A stretch of 64,000 bases of DNA, taken from NCBI GenBank assembly GCA_002633025.1, contig NMRB01000026.1, positions 759,919 through 823,918 on the forward strand, written 5' to 3'. The DNA comes from Notospermus geniculatus. Taxonomy: Eukaryota > Nemertea > Pilidiophora > Heteronemertea > Lineidae. This document shows, piece after piece, positions 10,220 to 22,000 of this stretch (positions are counted from its first letter, which is position 1; every line of letters starts with the position of its first letter). Under the pieces are notes generated by a model that ran no database searches, was not told the DNA's origin, and saw only the letters and a list, made by a program, of their open reading frames with translations. Both the position numbers and the translations under genes were made by a program.

Positions 10220-11040
10220 TTATCTATAAAAGTAGGCCACAGTGGGGAGAAATTTTAATTAATAAAAGTAGATAAATTAGGAAATCTAAGCCAGCTTAAA
10301 AACTTACAGCTCTTATAATCATAGCAAAAGAAACCTATGTTAACTTCTTAAATATAGTTCTAATTTAATTGAGAATGACTGATATGTTTTACAAAGATGG
10401 GATCTCTGCTGATAGATTGTAAAAAGATGAAGCGAACACTACCTTCTCTCCACATCAAGGGCTAAGTCTAATATCTTTCACAGCAGGCCATTCATTTCAG
10501 CATGCCCATCATCAGATCCTCAAAGCAAGGACATAACCAAGTTTTTTACACGAGGGATGGGTTTTCAACACAATCCTCGATTTTGAAGCTTGGAGCTAAT
10601 TTCTTGCTACAAATGTAAAGATGGTTGTAAATTTTATAGCAACAATGTCATCCTTTTCTCCAAAATCTGATACTAACGCTGTGACCTTCAGCTGATTTCA
10701 TCCCTACGGATCCTCAAAGCGAAGATGCAACTTAGATGTAATGATGGGTATTGGTTTTTCGGGGTAAGGCTTCCTCTCTCTACTATCGAAATCAGACACG
10801 TGGCAGGGGTATTCCGGCTGAACGCTCCTCATCAGGGCTCAAAGAGAAGGGGTAAGCGGCCTTAATTTAGGCTGCTGGTTTTAGCATCCATTAAGAAGAT
10901 GAGATACTCGTGTCCTCAGAAATCAGATACAACTCCAATTTCTTTGATGTAAGATCTTCACTTGTATGTCAGGATGACAAACAGCTCAAAATGGGGGCTA
11001 TCATCCACTTGCCGCACTCAAAACAGACTTCTAAGCAACC
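10220..11040. other. No gene; weak repeated motif
   Basis: Nothing gene-like was recognised. Three loosely similar segments near 10508, 10698 and 10829 share a CCTCAAAGC-type core and may be remnants of an old tandem repeat. Confidence 0.35.
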
Positions 11041-11239
11041 AACGGGCTGTTCATTTTCGTCACTTGAGGAATCTGACTTGTGATCCTTGGGAAAGCGGAA
11101 AAAGCTATGCACTTGCAAATTGCAGGGATTATTTGTTGTACTGTTCAGAATAATCCCTGCAATTTGCAGCTTCATACCTTTGTCCATTTTCTCAAGGATC
11201 ACAACTCAGATTCCTCAATTCACAAAAATGAACAGCCCC
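11041..11239. repeat. Long imperfect hairpin, about 200 bp
   Basis: Arms of about 90 bp (starting GGGCTGTTCATTTTCGTC) pair at roughly 84 percent around a 15-base loop. The inner 24 bases, TGCAAATTGCAGGGATTATT and its complement, pair almost perfectly. The shape resembles an extended pri-miRNA or hairpin-siRNA source, but a MITE is equally likely. Confidence 0.7.
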
Positions 11240-11713
11240 TTTTGTCAGATACGTTTCTAAAAGAACTTCTGTCATTGGACTCCAAACTGTCTTCATTTTA
11301 TTTCATTTCATCATGAAATAAACACACTGCAATGATTTAGCTTAGAGAATGAGTCTCATTCCTCTAAGGATTCAGGTGGAGGACCCTATGCCGGCAACCA
11401 TCAGCACTTCCGACCAATTAACTTTGCCATTGTTTCCAACTCAGCACGCATTAGTCAATTAGTGGGGTCATCTTTGAAGTGTGTCTACCGTTCATGGAAC
11501 CTTTCCACATGGTCTATCTGAAACTTTAAACCCTTTTACACGTCTTTTCCCAAAGGGGAGATGCAGCAGTCATTCTATGAACCAGCAAAGTGCATTTTCA
11601 ATCAATCAATCAGTTGTTTTACATAGGCCTCGCGTTTGAATTCGTTGGTTCAAGCGTGCTTGCCAATGTTCACTAACTCTTACAGGAGGAGTTACCCTCA
11701 GCTGCCCTGGTCT

Positions 11714-11795
11714 CATCCTCCCACAGCAGGGATTTTACCTCGTCAACTGTGTGAATGGATAAAGAGGGAGGTAAAACCCCCGCTGTTGGAGGATG
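11714..11795. mobile_element. Short MITE, CATCCTCCCACAGCAGGG family
   Basis: 82 bp with ends CATCCTCCCACAGCAGGG and CCCGCTGTTGGAGGATG. Related copies lie at 12529-12613 and 30664-30772. The flanking triplets here (TCT and CAT) do not match, so the target duplication has decayed. Confidence 0.65.
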
Positions 11796-12528
11796 CATGA
11801 TCTTGGATGGCAGCTGATTCTAACCACAAATGTGTGGCGTCGTTGGTGATGTTTGCACACTGAAATCACTTCTGATGATGGAGACTTCCACAAGATACCT
11901 ATTCCAAGCAAAATGTACACAATGATGTCAAGTATATGGGGTCACTAAGTGCACCTTGGTATTACCAATTACCTCTTCTCTCCTCCGCAAGTTCAACAAG
12001 TGCAAAACAACATGACTAAGCCAGGGCACGGAGATGGTAGGTGATTCCAGACCGAGACAGTATAAATATTCTTCATGAGGCAGCTTTTCATGTCAATTTG
12101 TGTCGACACATCCAACATGTCCAAGCATTACACATGCATTAAAGGGCAAGTTGACCAACAGAACTGTATGTGATATACAGCACATAAGTGACATGGTTGG
12201 ACCTCGGCAAGTGTACCAAACGATCTTATCAAAGTGGACATGTATTACATAACTAGGCTGCAGCATGTCCCCTGTGAGAGACAAAGGGGAAAACATTGTA
12301 TGTCTATTGATCCTGCTCTGGCTCCCCAATTAACCGACAACCTGAACAATGTCAGCCTTTCATTAAGTCTTGTTAATTAGACAGGATAGTCACCACAATG
12401 CGTTCTTATTAATCGATCAATTATCCCTGTACCACCATCCAATGATCATCTACAGGCAACTCAGTCTGACTTACACACTGTCAGGGTCATTTTTGTGCAG
12501 GCGAAGCTCCAGAGAGATAGACCTTTAT

Positions 12529-12613
12529 CATCCTCCCATAGCAGGGCTTTGGTGTTTATGCTCTTCATATGTTCCCATGGATGAAGATGAGCAAACTCTG
12601 CTGTAGAAGGATG
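12529..12613. mobile_element. Short MITE, same family, TAT duplication
   Basis: 85 bp with ends CATCCTCCCATAGCAGGG and CTCTGCTGTAGAAGGATG. TAT flanks both sides (12526-12528 and 12614-12616), consistent with the 3-bp duplication established for the 30664 copy. Confidence 0.65.
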
Positions 12614-12704
12614 TATCTGTATGTCATTCCCTGATGATAGCAATCACTTTTCACAACCCCCTGGGAGTGAAAACAAAAGTTGGAAAATTCCTTCTCATGT
12701 CCAT

Positions 12705-12716
12705 TACATTACCATC

Positions 12717-12747
<31 letters not shown>

Positions 12748-13190
12748 CTACTAGCAGTGGCAGCAGCGCCATCTTCATCATCATCATCATCATCTTCATC
12801 ATCATCATCATCATTATCAGCAGCAACAGTAGCACCATCTTAATCACCATCATCATTATCAGCAGCAACAGTAGCACCATCTTAATCACCATCATCATTA
12901 TCAGCAGCAACAGTAGCACCATCTTCAATCACCATCATCATTATCAGCAGCAACAGTAGCACCATCTTCATTGCCATCATCATTATCAGCAGCAGCACCA
13001 GTAGCACCATCTTGATTGCCATCATCATTATCAGCAGCAAAAGTAGCATCTTCACCACCATCATCATTATCAGCAACAGTAGCATCACCATCTCCATTGC
13101 CATCATCATTATCAGCAGCAACAGTAGCACCATCTCCATTGCCATCATCAGTATCATTGTTAAATCATCCGTCTTCATCACCATCATCTT
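12705..13190. repeat. Trinucleotide-rich minisatellite, about 42-bp unit
   Basis: At least seven units built on CATCATCATTATCAGCAGC followed by AACAGTAGCACCATC, preceded by a simple CAG/CAT tract. Units vary by indels of three and by single substitutions. All six frames stay open for long distances because the unit lacks stops, so the serine-, isoleucine- and methionine-rich frames are not genes. Confidence 0.9.
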
Positions 13191-13599
13191 TTTCATCATC
13201 ACATCATCATCTCTAGTCAGCCACCCTTTCCAACAAATCAAACTGGCTGTTTGGTAGGCCTAGCCTTAAAGGGACTACATCATTAGCCAGTCTTCCATCT
13301 GTGGCTCCTTTAATTCATCTCCTGTGGAGTCCCTTCAAGTTCGTCTAGGTGAACAGCCAGGATAGAATCCACTTTGGGCATGGTTACAGGGACCTAATTA
13401 AACGTCACAGTTACATCTCTACAGAGGGTCGGGATTACCTCTCCACCGCAGCAGTGGATAACACGCGACCTTTAACCTTTCCATTGATGATGAGCAGCGA
13501 GATTTACGTTGCTAAGGCGGGTATGGTAGGGTAGCCTACCTATGCTATACAAAATAGGCTACACTACTCACTATAGGTACAAACAGAATGATGAGAAAA

Positions 13600-14378
13600 C
13601 CGGGACTCACCTCAGTAGCAGCAGCCTTGGTCTAATTACCACGGCCCTTTCTCAACCACACCTGAGGAGCCAGGGGGCAAAGGACCTCACAGGAGTTTAG
13701 CCATAGATAGTCCGTGATAGGCAGAGAGTCACTTTGAAGACTACAAAACAACGAGATGAATCCACACAGTGTGTTACCTTGGAAACCAAGTTACAGGGAT
13801 GCTGTAGAGTTCTATCACAAATCCTATTTACTTCCCGAATATTGTCAGTTCATCCTCGTCTGAACAGGTTTCACCTCGAACTGTATCAACCTGTGTATCA
13901 ACCGTCCCTATTCTAGGGCACAGTGTGATATCTGTACGCAGAATATCATGATAATATGTTAATGAGGTCGTTATGACGTATTTGCGAGAACTGGGTCAGC
14001 GCTGCCTTGACAGAGAATAACCGAACGCGTGGCATTTGTGAACTAAAAATCTGTTGTTGTTAGCAGACGATCGTTCATGGGTCAACTTGAATAGGTCCAG
14101 GCGGGTTTTTTGGACTCTTTACACGAGGCAGGCCGAACTATCTCATTCATTCTGTGACACACTTTAATGACTACTAGTGTTGCGTTCAGTCACGATCACG
14201 ACAGTGGGTGCCACTCCGTTCTTCTCGCCTAGTGTTCCCGCAACTTGAATCCCCGGCTTGAATCCGGCGATTGGCGCGAAGTGATCCGCGCGAGTAAGGC
14301 AAGGGGTCCATAAGGTCATTCCACTGCGGGCATCAAATAAAAGGGTATCTTTTCCTTAAAAAACAGAACCTGCATCAT
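13600..14378 (-). other. Possible 5' region of the nuclear receptor
   Basis: On the minus strand, TACTGAG/GTGAGTCC near 13612 is a good splice donor with no coding frame before it. A non-coding first exon of the receptor at 4644 is therefore possible. This is inference only; no TATA box or other promoter element was identified. Confidence 0.2.
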
Positions 14379-14428
14379 ATGATGAATAGGCCTAATCCTC
14401 CCGCCATCTACATTTCGGCGCGAGTAAG

Positions 14429-14443
14429 GCGTGGTCGTTGCCA
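14429..14443. promoter_or_regulatory. X-box-like RFX site
   Basis: GTTGCCATGGCGACC differs by one base from the palindromic RFX binding site GTTGCCATGGCAAC. Immediately downstream (14455-14590) are two copies of a segment containing GTCCCGTTTTGGGAACTTC and two G tracts. Function is unproven; a chance match is possible in 64 kb. Confidence 0.3.
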
Positions 14444-15001
14444 TGGCGACCAAGGCTCTGATGTCCCGTTTTGGGAACTTCGGACCCAGAAGGGCGGGGG
14501 GGGGTCCTCAGCTCTGACGTCCCGTTTTGGGAACTTCTGCCCCAGTCCAACTGGCCTATTCTCCGAGACAAAAGGGGGGGGGTCCTCAGCTTCACATGTC
14601 GTAAAGGGAGGCAATAGAGCCAGGTAAAATGATGTGAATCCCATGATGAGTGACTTCTGGTTGTAACTCAAATGTCAGCAGCCCTTGGATGCTGGAGATT
14701 GGCAGACTCTTATTATGGGTTTCATACCCAGAGCCTAGCTAGTCTTTGACTTATGCAAGGCTTTTGCCTGCAAGTGGCTTCAGAGACTTCTACATCTACT
14801 CTCCTGTTTTAGTCCCTTGATAGGTGAAGTGGAAGGACTGTTTCCTGGAGGGGACTTCACGCATTTTGCCCCAAACATTGTGTAGGCCTACTGTCTTCAT
14901 CTCATGAGTCCAATACCCTGTTTGTTGTTCAGCCCCTCACTTGGGCCCTTGCCTTGGTGCCATGTGTCCTTTGACCCAGAGGACCAATGGCCAATACTCC
15001 A

Positions 15002-15104
15002 GGCTCCGTATTCATAAAACTACTTAAGTCTGACACTTATCCTTTGTTCAACACAAAAGATAAGTATCATACTTAGACTTAAGTAGCTTTATGAATACGG
15101 GGCC
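15002..15104. repeat. Foldback with CCGTATTCATAAA ends
   Basis: CCGTATTCATAAAACTACTT at the left is mirrored by AAGTAGCTTTATGAATACGG at the right. The same arm sequence recurs at 45165-45305 and 58122-58310, so it is a repeated family. Confidence 0.75.
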
Positions 15105-15786
15105 AGGGGTCCATTTCACAAAGTGACTTTAAGCTATTTTGGGACACCATTAAATTTGTACCATTAGCTGAAACCGGGCCCAGATCACTTGCCTGGGTCT
15201 CACTTCCACTTTGTGGCTGAGCTCTGATGGTCTTGGAAGTCTAATAAAAATTTGAGGTCTCAGCTGTAATGGTCTTGGAAATCTAGTGATGATGCGTGGA
15301 CTGTGGTCCTTGTTATGGTCAAGGGACTATGACTGCTGTATGAAAGAATTCAAAGACCAATTTGATAATAAAATATGCTTTAATTCACTTATAAATGGTA
15401 CTGGATGTTGATTTCATAAATGCATCATGTCAAAAATTCATAAGGCATGTGATGATGAGCAAGTTCCAGTCGTGCAGTATATACATGTACGCCCGCTACA
15501 GATCAAGATATAATAGCCACCTTGTTTACCTCTGGTCAAGGTATAAAAAGTGATTGATATCTACTACAATATACATGTACATGCATTTTGTTTGGCTTTA
15601 GACATCTGATTGCTATCAATATCCTTTCTCTGGCTCCCTCTATGCTAAAATAATGACTACAAAATGAATAGGTGGATTTTCACCATTTTCAATTCACCCG
15701 TAGTTGAGCCCAGCAAAATTTCCAACAAATGAAAGCACCAAAAACAATAGACAAGCCCAGGGATGATGGCTTAGCTCTGCTGCTTT

Positions 15787-15942
15787 CAGGGGCGGATCCA
15801 GGGTTTGGGAAAAGAGGGAGTGCCCTGTGCTAAGAACATAGAAATTTGCACCCAATTCCAGAATTACACAATCGATTTTAACGATTTTTTGGGCCAAAAG
15901 TGGAGGCGCGTGCCCGGTGCACCCCTTCTGGATCTGTGCCTG
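15787..15942. mobile_element. CAGG-ended element (allelic copy at 26688)
   Basis: 156 bp with ends CAGGGGCGGATCCAGGG and GGATCTGTGCCTG. The same insertion occurs at 26688-26843 in the duplicate segment, so it predates the split of the two copies. Flanking five-mers (GCTTT and GCTAA) match only partly. Confidence 0.75.
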
Positions 15943-16522
15943 GCTAAAGGAAATTCCAAATATAAGCATCATAGCTAGCTGGCTGCAGGTGGCTCATCAA
16001 CTAACTGACTCATAGGCCATCTGGCAGTGCGATTCCCACAGTCCCTAATTATTGTGCCGAGCTGTTTGATTACATCATCCGATATCCCCCACCACTTATT
16101 GCGTATGTCATTTTGCCAGCATTATGTAGCTCTGCACATTATTTGATTCAAGCTTCATAAATCCAGGCCCCAGCCAATTGCGAGTGCGAGAACATAAACA
16201 CAAACAAAACAAATTGCAACTGAAATAATTTACATTTGTGACATATTGCACTACAACCCTGTGGATAAGGCACGAGCCATTTGAGGTGGAGAAGACAAGA
16301 TCATTTACCAAACAAAGTTAACTTCATTGTCACTTGAACCTGCCATGAGAAGAGATGGGGACAAATCCCAAGTTGACAGATTTCAATCTGCAATCCATCC
16401 ATTCTTGCACATTCAGCCTCTTTTTGGTGGTGCTACATTTGATGACGAGGGGGAGTGTGTCAGAAACCTGGATGTGCACAGGAATGCCAACTAGGGATTC
16501 GTCTCCAGGATGACATTTTTGG

Positions 16523-16984
16523 CTATACATTCTGTAGTGCTCCTGATTTTGTTATCACGCGTGCTCGTTTCATGGGATAACGGAAAAACAATGAGAGCTG
16601 CACGAATCCTAGAAAGGTCCCGATCATATTTGGTACCTGAAATAGAAAGATTCTGGTTTATGGATTCATCGGGATAAAAGGAAGGATGCTGAAGAGTGTA
16701 TCATACACGCTGGAACCAATCCAAGTAGTGACAACACTCATTGCTCAGCTTCAAGCTTGGAGGCCAAAGTGCCAACCACAAGGCCACAATGGAAATCCTC
16801 CATGGCCAGTGGGTTAGACCATGCCTGCTAACCAGAGGAACAGTACACACTTTAAGAGTCTCACCTGAATAAACAAATCCTTTCTAAGCATTCCATAGAA
16901 TGCAAATTGAAGTCCAACAATCACATTAGCTAACACCAAAGGGAATGACATCACACCTGAATTCTTGGTCCTTACAACTTCAGC
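16523..16984 (-). pseudogene. SLC50A1: Partial second copy of SWEET: last two exons only
   Basis: Exons 16865-16984 and 16523-16636 encode the same residues as the two final exons of the SWEET gene at 27707-28165, including the stop codon and all splice sites. The three upstream exons found in the main copy are absent, because similarity stops one base region upstream of the acceptor. Coding differences are silent or nearly so, such as GGA for GGG. It cannot give a complete transporter by itself. It is either an allelic contig fragment or a truncated duplicate. Confidence 0.8.
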
Positions 16985-17139
16985 CTGGAAAAGAGATTCT
17001 GGTCGAATCGTACAGCATGGCGGCCACACATGGCGTGGAAGTTTCCTCGCTTGAGGCATAGAAAATTGATATTTCGATGTGTTATTGGGATTGATTTTTG
17101 ATGATTCCGTTCTCACTTTCACATGCCTCTGTACACTGG

Positions 17140-17272
17140 CTGGTATTCATAAAAATTAGCAAATGCTTATACGTAAGATTTGCACAGCGAGCTCCAATGT
17201 AAATATAGGGCCTACTGCAAAACTTGAAGTAAAAGCATTCTTATTTGGTAGCTTTTATGAATACAATGTATA
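17140..17272. repeat. Diverged foldback with GGTATTCATAAA ends
   Basis: GGTATTCATAAAAATTAGC at the left and AGCTTTTATGAATAC at the right pair at the termini only. It is a degenerate member of the PuTATTCATAAA-ended group. Confidence 0.5.
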
Positions 17273-17819
17273 GCCATTGTATTAGGTCAGAAACGCATGG
17301 GGCTTTCTGAAGTCTAAGTTTACAGTTTGGGTTTATAGTCTGATATCAACTTCGGCGGAGATTATCATCTGACTGCACACTTAACCCCAGTCTATCCTGA
17401 AACCTTTCCGTAGAATTCAGATGAGCTGCTCATTTAGGCTAAAATCTGAGCATTTCAGACCGGTAATAGAATCTATGGCCACCGAGTGATGTTCTCCAAT
17501 CGAATAACCTGGGGGACTTTCTTCGAAGTACGGTACGCTTCCTTTCACACCGCGTTAACCCCAGACTCGTTCCGCCCAACTGGTTAGTGAGACCTACCGC
17601 CAATAAGCCACTCTCCAACGCAGACGTTTGCATGGTTCTATGTTTTCAGTAATTTCCTGCAGAGTAGAGGGTACAGAAGACGCCCGAATGCACAGCCCAC
17701 ACTTTCCGAATGTTCCACTTTTTAGAAAAGTCACACTTTGTTGTAGAGTGAGGCGAAAGTATAACTAAAGGGACCTCCACATCTGACTTAGCAGTCACTT
17801 TCACTTTCATTTGGGGCTT

Positions 17820-18048
17820 TAAGGCCCGTATCCACCAACCTCGGATTAACCTCGAGCTTAAATTTTAATCCTATTGCACCAACCATCGCTGATCCAGAAG
17901 TCGGGCTTAAGCTCTTGAATAACAATGCTTAAGTTTAGGATCAACTCGGGCTTAAGCTCTTGACATGCTTGAATAACAGCTTAAGTTATGGATCAGCTAA
18001 GCTGCAGCTTACACCCAAATTCGGATCAGTCGGTGCATACGGGCCCAC
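17820..18048. repeat. Foldback-like repeat with AGGCCCGTATCCACC end
   Basis: The left end TTAAGGCCCGTATCCACCA and the right end read back (GGGCCCGTATGCACCGAC) pair. Internal words GGGCTTAAGCTCTTGA and GGATCAG recur as inverted and direct repeats. Boundaries are approximate. Confidence 0.5.
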
Positions 18049-18081
18049 GTGTCACTTTCGCGAAAGTGGAGTCTTGTGCAT

Positions 18082-18266
18082 GGCCTCGTTCACACGGGCG
18101 TATAGCGTAGCTAGAGCGTAAAAATTTTTCTAGCTTGAGTCAATGAGCTCCCCACACGACTAGCGTCAATGGGCGTGTAAGTATGATATTGACTAAGCTA
18201 GAATTATTTTGACGCTCTACGCGCATACGATCGACGCTATACATGTACGCTCGTGTGAACGAGGCC
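18082..18266. repeat. Foldback with GGCCTCGTTCACACG ends
   Basis: GGCCTCGTTCACACGGGCGTA is mirrored by CTCGTGTGAACGAGGCC at the right, and an inner stem pairs TAGAGCGTAAAA-type sequence with TTTTGACGCTCTA. No clear target duplication was found. Confidence 0.7.
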
Positions 18267-18503
18267 TTAGCAAAGTACAGCTAAAAGTTACACTTTTCCA
18301 AAAGTACGGCTAAAGTCCTACCTGTGCACACGGGCCTTAAGTGAATAGCTACAGCTACGCAGCGCCATCTAGACGGTGGCCAGGGAACCAGGCTATCGTA
18401 CAAGGAGGCCAGTTAGATACAAGCCTGGTGGCGACAGGGCTCACTAAGTGGAGGGTTATGAATGGGTCTTTTCTGGATTTTCACAGTGTGAAGTGACAGA
18501 GCC

Positions 18504-18560
18504 TGAAGAAGGCCCCGATTTGGGGCCGAAAATTTGTTAAAATTCTGGAAGTTGACTTCC
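18504..18560 (+). ncRNA. Hammerhead-ribozyme-like core (candidate)
   Basis: CTGAAGA, then a perfect stem GGCCCC/GGGGCC closed by a short loop, then GAAA, then a small ATTT/AAAT stem followed by TC. This is the order CUGANGA - stem II - GAAA - stem III - UH of a hammerhead. The flanking stem I is weak (distal GAAGT/ACTTC only), so activity is doubtful. Such small variants are known from Penelope-like retroelements. Confidence 0.3.
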
Positions 18561-18860
18561 TATATATTATGAATGGGAGTAACAGAAAATAGATGGACAA
18601 TTCGAATACTGTAATAGGTTGTATCAGTTTGAAAATGGCGCCGGGTGTCCACCCTTCTCGTGCCTTCGGCACTCGGCGTGACGAACCTAGACTCATGCGA
18701 AATCCCAAGCCCCTGTGGTTGGCCCACTAGTAGCCGTTCCAGGAGTATCAGCAATTTTACGCGAAATTTCAACAGCCTCCGACAGTCGGGTTGGATGTGG
18801 TCCCCATCGCAAGACTCTGATCTGCAAACGTCTATAATGCGTCGCAACTGACGTTACAAT

Positions 18861-19068
18861 TGTTGAACCAGGTAAACTTTTCTTTCTGTCTTGTGGCTCC
18901 ACCTATCCGTATCTCGATGTACTATTACCAGTCATGTGACTATGATGTTACGTAATGCGAGCGTAGTAAGCCAGAGTTGATGAATAATAAATTAGTCTTA
19001 GATAAGTTTGCTAACAGGAAACTAGTGTTTGATTCTTAGTCTATGATTCGTATCCCCAAAGGATTCCG
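18861..19068 (+). mobile_element. 5' LTR of copia element
   Basis: This 208-bp direct repeat starts TGTTGAACCAGG and is matched by 23578-23785 with three differences, indicating recent insertion. The repeat ends in GGATTCCG rather than a clear CA. The flanking five bases ACAAT compare with ACATT after the 3' LTR. Confidence 0.9.
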
Positions 19069-19090
19069 TTTCCATCTCAAGTGACGCACA

Positions 19091-22000
19091 ATGTCTACTA
19101 ACAACTCAACAGGTTATGGGCCCAGAGCACGTGTGCCGCTTTTTGACGGGAATGAGGATAAGTACGAACTTTGGGAAGTGAAATTCCTGGGTTATATGCG
19201 GATCCAGAAGTTACATACCGTGATTACACACGAGGGAGCCCTAGCAAGGGATGAGGACACAACGAACAAAAATGCAGAGGCATATGCCGAACTAGTGCAG
19301 TGTTTAGACGACCGCAGCCTCTCCCTCATAATGAGAGATGCGGTGGATGATGGCAATGCTGCTTTGAAGATTCTTCGGGAACATTACCGCTCCAAGGGTA
19401 AACCGCGGATTATTGCTCTGTACACCGAGTTAACGAGTTTGTCCAAGGGAAGTGATGAAACGGAGACGGATTACATGCTGCGTGCAGAAAGTGCCGCAAC
19501 TTCGTTGAAGACTTCGGGAGAGACAATTAGTGATAGCCTACTTGTCGCAATGATCTTGAAAGGACTTCCGTCGGACTTCAAACAATTTTCCACTGTGATG
19601 ACACAAAAAGAGGAAGCCCCGAACTTTTCCGAATTCAAAATCGCACTAAGAAGTCACGAGGAAACCGAAAAATTGTGGTCTGATGCAGATTCCAAGAGCG
19701 ATGATAGCATTCTTAAGTTCTCAGGACACAAAAAGGTGATAAAGTGCTACTCTTGTGGGAAAAAGGGCCATAGATCCTCTGAATGTTGGAACAAGGATAA
19801 AAGTGACTCAAAACGAGACCGATGGTGTGACCTGTGTAAAAACCCTTCGCACGACACAAGTCAGTGCAGGAAGAATAAGAGAAAGCAGAAGAACGGTCAA
19901 AACTCCGATTCCGGTTCGGGAAAGGATGCAGCCAAACGGGCTGAGTTTGATGAGGATGTGGAAGAAGGACACGCGTTCGCTTTTAAGGTAGGACATGGTT
20001 CACCGGCAAACGGCCTACTTGTTGATACGGGGGCAACAGCCCATATCATCACTGAGGAATCGAAGTTCATTTCATTCGAAAGGAACTTTAAGCCTGATAA
20101 ACACTTCATCGAACTTGCGAATGGCCATAAAGCCAATAACATAGCTCTGAAACGTGGTACGGCTCAAGTGTCCATCTTGGACAAGGAGGGGAAACCGAGA
20201 TCTGCCAAGCTGGAGGGTGCACTGTACATCCCTTCCTTTCCCCAGGACATCTTTTCAGTGCAAAGCGCCACGAAAAAGGGAGCAAGAGTTACATTCGGGC
20301 CAAACTCGGCCACACTGATCGCTGATGATGGCACACCCTTCGAAATCGCCAAAGTCGGGAAGTTATACTATCTCGAAACTGATCAATCGGACTCCGTTTG
20401 TGCAACACGGAGCCTGCAAGACTGGCACGAAACGTTAGGACATTGCAACGTCGGAGATGTGCTGAGATTGGAAAATGTCGTGGACGGTATGACCATAAGC
20501 GGGAAGAGAGACTTTGACTGTGGAATATGTCTCGAAGGTAAGATGGTCCAGTCAAGAAACCGACTCCCAGATGAACGAGCAACGAAACCGCTTGAGTTGG
20601 TTCATTGTGATTTAGCTGGCCCTGTTGAACCAGTCGCAAGAGAGGGTTTCAGATACGCCCTAAGCTTCGTGGATGACTTTTCCGGTCTCATCATGATTTA
20701 CTTCTTGAAACAGAAGAGTGACTGTGCAAAAGCTACTTTGAAGTATCTTGCTGATGTTGGCCCGTATGGCACAATTGAGAGTATTGTAGAGTCAACTCCA
20801 TTTTCTGCTGTAAAGTGCTTGAGGAGTGACAATGGTGGTGAGTTTACTTCTGAAGAGTTTGAAAGTTTGCTGGTAAAGAACCGCATCAAACACCAGAAGT
20901 CAGCTCCCTACTCCCCACATCAGAATGGGACGGTAGAAAGGTCCTGGCGTACGATCTTTGAAATGGCAAGGTGTCTGTTGTTGCAGTCAAAATTGCCTAA
21001 GTCCCTGTGGACTTATGCAGTCATGGCTGCAGCTTACATACGGAACCGTTGCTACAACAACAGATTAGGAATGACAGCAGTCGAAGCCTTCTCAGGCCAC
21101 AAACCAGACATTAGTGGCATGCACGCCTTTGGCTCGACTTGCTATGCGTATGTTCAAAAACACAAATCAAAATTGGACGCCAGAAGCCTGAAGGGTATTT
21201 TTGTTGGGTATGACAAGGGAAGCCCTGCATACCTTGTATATTTCCCTGAATCTCATGAGATCAGGGGAGTCAGATGTGTCAAATTCTTGAGCAATGCTAC
21301 TGTAGGCGAATCTCATGTCGAAAGCGACACTCCTACTGATGAGAATTCGGCTCCAGTAGATGATGATCATGAGTTTGAAACCAGAAGACAGCCTGAAATT
21401 GACATTGTACATGTTGGTCCACCACAAGGTGAAGCTGGTGTAATTGAACAAAACCCTGAGAGGGAACAAGTTGCTGTTGATAATAATGCTGATGTTCAAA
21501 GACCCCAGGGCAGGTACCCCAATAGAGAAAGGGGCAGACCAAGGCATTTAGAAGATTATGTCAGTGGTAATGAGTTTGATGACAACTCTGATGATAGCTT
21601 TGATGACAGTATCAATTGTATTGATTATCTCTACAAGTGTAGGTTCTCTGATGTACCTAAAACCTATGAAGAGGCCATTCGGTCACCTGATTCTGAAAAG
21701 TGGTTGAGGGCTATGAGAGAGGAGATGAATTCCTTACAGGAAAATGAGACATTCACACTCACCTCTCTACCTGAGGGTAGAAATGCAGTGGGGGGACGTT
21801 GGGTGTACGCCCGAAAGCTTGGTGCCGACAACCAAGAGCAATTCAAAGCTAGGTACGTGGCCAAGGGCTACTCCCAAGTCCAAGATATTGATTACCATGA
21901 AACCTTCTCTCCCACAGCCCGCATAACTTCAATTAGGACATTGATGCAATTAGCTGTCCAGCATGACTTGATAGTTCACCAAATGGATGTGAAAACTGCC

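Larger units (their letters stand above)
15367..16985. repeat. Duplicate of 26049-28174 (SWEET 3' region)
   Basis: The segment matches 26049-28174 almost base for base, apart from two insertions carried only by the other copy (26238-26467 and 27043-27314) and small changes. It ends abruptly at the acceptor of the SWEET exon at 16984. An uncollapsed allele is the simplest explanation; a real partial duplication is possible. Confidence 0.85.

Noticed and set aside
12621-13257. Overlapping long open frames on both strands rich in Ser, Ile or Met
   Set aside because: They are translations of a CAT/CAG minisatellite in several frames at once, without splice signals or a known domain.
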